64,000 nucleotides of DNA from NCBI RefSeq assembly GCF_950295315.1, contig NC_080162.1, forward strand, positions 71,492,697 through 71,556,696. The letters run 5' to 3'. Under the pieces are notes generated by a model. It was not told where the DNA came from, searched no databases, and saw only the letters and a list, made by a program, of their open reading frames with translations. Numbering within the stretch: the stretch's first letter is position 1; each line of letters opens with the position of its first letter. The stretch comes from Erinaceus europaeus (Eukaryota; Chordata; Mammalia; Eulipotyphla; Erinaceidae). A program made the position numbers and the translations under genes. Below are positions 59,322 to 64,000 of the stretch, piece by piece.

Positions 59322-59440
59322 AGGTAAGGGATAGCATAATGGTTATACAAAGAACTCTCATGCACAGGGCTCCAATGTCTCAGGTTCAATCCCCTACATC
59401 ATCAAAAGCCAGAGCTGAGCAGTGCTCTAGTAATAAAATA
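59322..59440 (+). mobile_element. SINE D
   Basis: agggatagcataatggttat head; ccagagctgagcagtgctct. Confidence 0.87.
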
Positions 59441-59617
59441 TAAATAAAAGTAAGTAACTTGGGGCCAAGCATTGGCACACTTGGTTAAATGCACATATTA
59501 CAGGGGTTGGACGGTAGTGCAGTGGGTTAAGCACAGGTGGCGCAAAGCAGCACAAGCACCGGTGTAAGGATCCTGGTTCGAGCCCTGGACTCCCCACCTG
59601 CAAGGGGGTCGCTTCAT

Positions 59618-60069
59618 TGTCGTATGCTTTACATTGGCTTGTTCTAGCCCTCCCCCTCCAAGAGAATTGGATGAGTCCTGTTAATTTCGCGGGCCTGCTT
59701 GGCCCTGCCCCAAGGGACCCTGGGAGAGGGTTCCGGAGTCCGAGAGTTCCTGAGTTCCCCAGTGACAGAGTTCCTGGGTTCCTGAGTTCCCGAGTGACAG
59801 AGTTCCTGAGGTCCGGAGTTCGAGAGTGCGAGAGTTTCTGAGTTCGAGAGTAAGGGAGAGGGTTCCTGAGTTCCAGAGTAAAAGAGAGAGTGCTTGCGCC
59901 GCCGCAAAGAGACAGCAGAGTTCTGTTTGGTGATTAGTTTGTCTTAGTTTGTGAATCGTTGTTCCTGAATAAAGAAATACAGCTGCCCTGCCCAGCCGTT
60001 GTCTCCGCGTCTCTGTTCACCACCGTGAAGCTAGCCGGCCCGGCAAGAGCCTCAGAAATTTTAACAACA
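59618..60069 (+). mobile_element. Type A LTR, first of a tandem pair, 452 bp
   Basis: TGTCGTATGC ... TTTTAACAACA, AATAAA at about 59968. The host sequence gcttcat is duplicated at 59611-59617 and 60581-60587, around the pair. No viral coding DNA. Confidence 0.88.
59722..59890 (+). repeat. gagttcc-type minisatellite in the first LTR
   Basis: Degenerate tandem units of about 8-10 bases built on gagttcct / gagttcga. Confidence 0.85.
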
Positions 60070-60072
60070 AAT

Positions 60073-60580
60073 TGTCGTATGCTTTACATTGGCTTGTTCT
60101 AGCCCTCCCCCTCCAAGAGAATTGGATGAGTCCTGTTAATTTCGCGGGCCTGCTTGGCCCCGCCCCAAGGGACCCTGGGAGAGGGTTCCGGAGTCCGAGA
60201 GTTCCTGAGTTCCCCAGTGACAGAGTTCCTGGGTTCCTGAGTTCCCGAGTGACAGAGTTCCTGGGTTCCTGAGTTCGAGAGTTTCAGGGTTACAGAGTAA
60301 GAGAGAGTTCCACAGTGGAAGAGTTTCAGAGGGTTCCCCAGTATGAGAGTTCCAGAGTTCCAGAGTTGGAGGGTTCCTGAGTTCCAGAGTAAAAGAGAGA
60401 GTGCTTGCGCCGCCGCAAAGAGACAGCAGAGTTCTGTTTGGTGATTAGTTTGTCTTAGTTTGTGAAGCGTTGTTCCTGAATAAAGAAATACAGCTGCCCT
60501 GCCCAGCCGTTGTCTCCGCGTCTCTGTTCACCACCGTGAAGCTAGCCGGCCCGGCAAGAGCCTCCGAAATTTTAACAACA
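60073..60580 (+). mobile_element. Type A LTR, second of a tandem pair, 508 bp
   Basis: Separated from the first by only aat (60070-60072). Nearly identical outside the central repeat region, where it is 56 bases longer. Confidence 0.88.
60177..60398 (+). repeat. gagttcc-type minisatellite in the second LTR
   Basis: Same units, different number and order from the first LTR; the copies at 12.0 and 47.4 kb have only a few units. Confidence 0.85.
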
Positions 60581-61110
60581 GCTTCATAGGCGGTGAAGCA
60601 GGACTGTAGGTATCTTTCTCTCCCTCTATCTTTCCCTCCTCTCTCCATTTCTCTCTGTCCTATCCAACAACAATGACATCAATAATAGTAATAATAACCA
60701 CAACAATAATAAAACAACAAGGGCAACAAAAGGGAAAAAATAGCCTCCAGGAGCAGTGGATTCATGGTGCAGACACCAAGCCCCAGCAATAACCTTGGAG
60801 GCAAAAAAAAAATGCATATATTATCAAGCACAAAGATCCATGACCTGCAGGGAAAGCAGTTCACGAGTGGTAAAGCACGTTTGCAGGTGTATTACTTTCT
60901 CTCTTGCTCTCTACTCCTCCTCTCTCAATTTCTCTCTATCCTATTAAATATAATAGAAAATGAAAAAAAAGAAAAAGGAAATGGCTGCAGTGGATTCTGA
61001 GTGCCGGCTCTCAAGCCCCAGCTGTAGCCTTGGTGGCAACACATAAATAAATAAAGTAACTTGCTGGCCAGTTGTTGAGAGTGTGATCAGTAGCTGGCTG
61101 GCAGCTGGCA

Positions 61111-62081
61111 TGTCATACTCTTTGGTGTGGAGGCCTCTTCCCAGGCAAAAACTTTAGGGCTTGCCCACTCTGTTGCACACCAGATGCAGGGGGCATAGAA
61201 GGAATGTCTCGGGGCAGCAGGAGTGAGCGGCCGGGTTTTTCCCTATGCAGGTAGCAAGAGACGTACCAGGGATCACTGGGGGAATGTGTCCTGCACAAAA
61301 ATCCCTTTATTGAACAGCAAAGCAGGGCTTATAAGGGGTTGCAGGAGGAAGTGACATGTGTATACCATATATGGTAGGGAGGAAGGGGTCGCAGGAGGAA
61401 GTGACATATGTATACCATATATCGTAGGGAGGCAAAGGGTCTGGGGGAGGGTGAGGACTTTTCCAGTAATTGTTGAGCAAGAGGTTTAATCGGTTAAAGG
61501 AACGAGAAAGCAAGGTTAGCAGTAACCAGCAGCCAGAGTGGGGTCCTGAGGGCAGAGAGACGATCGATCAGATATGATCAAAGAAATGGAATGGGTGGGG
61601 AAGTAGGGAGGGGACTTTCAGGCAAAACAATGATTATGTAGAAATAAGGGAGTGGAGTGGCACAAAGCGCAAGGATCCTGCCTAAGGATCCTGGTTCAAG
61701 CCCCCAGCTCCCCACCTGCAGGGGAGTCGCTTGACGAGCAGTGAAGCAGGTCTGCAGGTGTCTGTCTTTCTCTCCCTCTCTCTGTCTTCCCCTCCTCTCT
61801 CCACTTCTCTCTGTCTTACCCAACAACAGCAACAGCAATAACAATAATAATAATTACAACAATGAAAAACAAGGACAACAAAAGGAAAAATAAAGAAAGA
61901 AATAAGGGAGTGGGCTATTGTGAGGCAGGGAGGCTGATAGGCGGGGCAGACCCTAGAGGCGTGTCCTTCCTTGCTCAGCCTCTTAGTAGAGAGAGACTAA
62001 TAGGATTGGTTGTGGCCCCTGAGGCCCTCATTTTTCAATGGGGGGTTCCGCCAAGCTACCGTATGCTCACAATTCCCTACA
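61111..62081 (-). mobile_element. Solo LTR, type B, with a nested SINE A
   Basis: On the minus strand it begins TGTAGGGAATTG; it has a TATA-like ttataag (reversed as cttataa at about 61329) and an AATAAA (reversed at about 61305). ctggca is duplicated at 61105-61110 and 62082-62087. About 706 bases without the SINE. A 40-base unit (ggggt.gcaggaggaagtga) is repeated at about 61336-61420. Confidence 0.85.
61650..61905 (+). mobile_element. SINE A nested in the LTR
   Basis: Flanked by aaataagggagtgg on both sides; the head is truncated, starting at gtggcacaaagcgcaagg. Confidence 0.9.
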
Positions 62082-62889
62082 CTGGCAGCCCATTTAGGAC
62101 CTGCCTCATCTGTCTGCTGGAAATGTCATGGCCCAAGGTCACACCCTTCCCAGATGGATCGCAACCAGTGGCCTGTCCATTTGGGCCTAATCTTCAACAC
62201 TTCCATTGAGCAGGTTCAGCTCTGGACCTCCCCAAGGGATCCACTGAGGCCTGTGTGAACATTCTCCTTCTGCCCAATCCTGCCTCCTTCACAAGTGTGG
62301 GGTCTTTCTTAGTCTGTTTCCTGAGGAACCTGACTTGCAAGAGCCCTGAGGAAATGTGCCCTATGCCAGCAAGAAGACTCAGCAGGGCCTGTCCCTCAGT
62401 GTCACCCTCTCCCCCACTCTGCTGACCCTGATAGAGAAGAGCGAGGCCCCCAATCACAGTGTCACTGAGCTCTGCTGAGCCTGAGTCACCCCTGTGTGCT
62501 CTTCCGCATTACTGCTCAGCAGTCGTCTGCTTCCTCATCCCAATCAGCTGGCTGACACTGTCTGGCTTGAAGGTCAAGGGCTTGACCTCGCAGCTGGCCT
62601 AGCAGGCACCCTGCCCTCACCCAAGTTAGTACGTGCACATACATCCCCTCAGCACAATAACCTCGAAGGGTTCCTGTGTCTGCATTTCTTCATCAACTCC
62701 TCATCCAGGAAGTCTGGGTCCCAGGATAGAAGTTCAAAAGCACTGATGAACCAAACAAAAATTCCTGTGCTCAGGGGCTCACCTTCTAGCAGTGGTGGTG
62801 GAATATGGGATGGAGCTGGGGAGAGGCATCAGCCCATAATCAACCATAATACAGACTAGGAAGCACTTGGTGCTGTGGAGGAAAGAGGG
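62082..62889. other. Unique sequence
   Basis: SINE-free for 800 bases; open frames show no recognised family. Confidence 0.5.
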
Positions 62890-63050
62890 GCGGGAAAGAT
62901 AGCTCACCTGGACAGTGTGTCTGCTTTGTCATGGATCTGACCCAAGTTTGAGTCCAACCCCCGTTACACTGGAGGAAACTTTGGTGCTGTGGTGTCTTTT
63001 CCTCTCTTCATCTCTTTCTGTCTGAAAAAGTTGGCCTGGAGTGGTGAAAG
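62890..63050 (+). mobile_element. SINE E
   Basis: gaaagatagctcacctggac head; gtctgaaaaagttggcc end. Confidence 0.85.
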
Positions 63051-63296
63051 CCAGCAATGACAGAGAGAGAGGGGCGAGGGAACAGATCATTAGGGTGCTT
63101 ATAGGCTTCTGTGCATTATAGGCTTCTGTGAAGATGGCCTCTTACACTTGGAGCTGAGGAGATAAGCTATGTGGCTGTCCAAGAGAGCTCTCTCCCTCTC
63201 CCTTTCTCTCTCTCTCTCTTTTTCTCTTGCTGTCAGGGCTTCGCTAGGGCTTTGTGCCTGTCTAAATGGTTAAATGTACTTCTACTGGGTGAGCCT

Positions 63297-63605
63297 TTTT
63301 TTTTTTTTTTTTTTTTGTCTCTAGGGTTATCACTGGGGCTCGGTGCCTGCACTACGAATCCACTGCTCCTGGAGAACGTTTTCCCATTTCTGTTGCCTTT
63401 GTTATTGTTGCTATTGCCATTGTTGTTGTTGGATGGGACAGAGAAATTGAGAGAGGAAGGGAAGACAGAGAGGGGGAGAGAAAGATAAAAAGTGTAAAGT
63501 GGGCCCCCTGCAGGTGAGGAGCCCTGGGCTGGAACTGGGATCCTTACTGCTGGTGCCTGCGCTTTGCGCCATGTGTGCTTAACCTGCTGCGCTACCGCCT
63601 GGCCC
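63297..63605 (-). mobile_element. SINE A, minus strand
   Basis: Reversed end module (ctagggttatcactgggg) after a T-run; ends in gctaccgcctggcccc. A diverged reversed SINE piece lies to its left at 63210-63296. Confidence 0.87.
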
Positions 63606-63659
63606 CAGCCATTTTGTTTTCTGCTGCTGCAGAGCAGATTGCTACATATCTAGAATTTA

Positions 63660-63975
63660 TATTTATTTATTTACTACCAGAGCTCAGATTTATAGTTGTG
63701 CTAGAGATTGAATTTGGGGGGCAGGGGCGGCGGGGGGCGTCAGGCAGTGGCATACTTGGTTGAGTGCACACATTACAATGCGAAAGGACCCAGGTTCAAG
63801 CCCCTGGCCCCCCCCTCCCCACCCACCTCCGAAGGGGGAAATCTCCACGAGTGGTGAAGCAGGACTGCAGGTATCATTCCCTCCTCTCTTAATTCCTCTA
63901 TTTCTATCCAATAATAAATTTTAAAAATACTTTAAACAGTCTATTTGCATAACCATTGTGTTATTTATTTTGGTA
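63660..63975 (-). mobile_element. SINE D (minus) split by a plus-strand SINE B
   Basis: D parts at 63660-63718 and 63936-63975 (tttgcataaccattgtgtta); B at 63722-63935 (gtcaggcagtggcatacttg head). Confidence 0.8.
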
Positions 63976-64000
63976 AGAGAGAAATTGAGAAGGCAAGGGA

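Larger units (their letters stand above)
59461..61060 (+). mobile_element. Triple nest: SINE B with SINE A inside, with two LTRs inside that
   Basis: SINE B pieces at 59461-59502 and 60812-61060 (gcacatattaca / gcatatattatca at the break). SINE A pieces at 59503-59617 and 60581-60810. Two type A LTRs occupy 59618-60580. The order of insertion is B, then A, then LTRs. Confidence 0.88.

Overview
The window is mammalian nuclear DNA. Its density of tRNA-derived SINEs with box A/box B heads, C/T-rich bodies and CAA-rich, AATAAA-bearing tails matches the ERI-type SINEs known from hedgehogs. Erinaceus or a close relative is therefore the most likely source (inference; no search was run). It holds three genes in the conserved mammalian order UBOX5 -> AVP -> <- OXT, the neurohypophysial hormone locus (human 20p13, inverted).

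Layout. 1-11226: the 3' part of UBOX5 (+): three coding exons for residues 19-541, the last intron packed with SINEs, then the 3'UTR. 11227-38740: intergenic DNA made mostly of SINEs, with LTR copies at 12.0, 25.5 and 27.5 kb, a 2.4-kb deleted L1 at 33.0-35.4 kb, and an unexplained CpG-rich unique patch near 32.1 kb. 38741-41969: a SINE-free block with the vasopressin gene AVP (+). 41970-56128: SINE-rich AVP-OXT intergenic region with an ancient L1 fragment and one LTR. 56129-58431: a SINE-free block with the oxytocin gene OXT (-), which has TATA and composite hormone-response elements. 58432-64000: an L1 3' end, a triple nest (SINE in SINE with two tandem LTRs), a second LTR type, unique DNA, more SINEs.

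How the genes relate. AVP and OXT are tail-to-tail paralogues. Each encodes signal peptide, nonapeptide, GKR processing site and neurophysin; AVP also encodes copeptin. Their exons 2 are identical over the first 199 of 202 bases, the mark of recent gene conversion, and this makes a 199-bp perfect inverted repeat about 16 kb apart. UBOX5 (RNF37) is an unrelated U-box/RING ubiquitin ligase gene.

SINE family labels used below are mine. A: long SINE, head like ggcggtagcgcagcgggtta, with CAA-rich tail ending in gggcaacaaaaggg or in a module containing cctccaggagcagtgg. B: head like ggtggtggcgcacctggttg. C: short, contains ggactctcaagcatgaggtc. D: short, contains agccagagctgagcagtg. E: contains atagctcacctggatagtgt and ends in gtctgaaaaagt. 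SINE ends are given to within about 10 bases and were read by eye.
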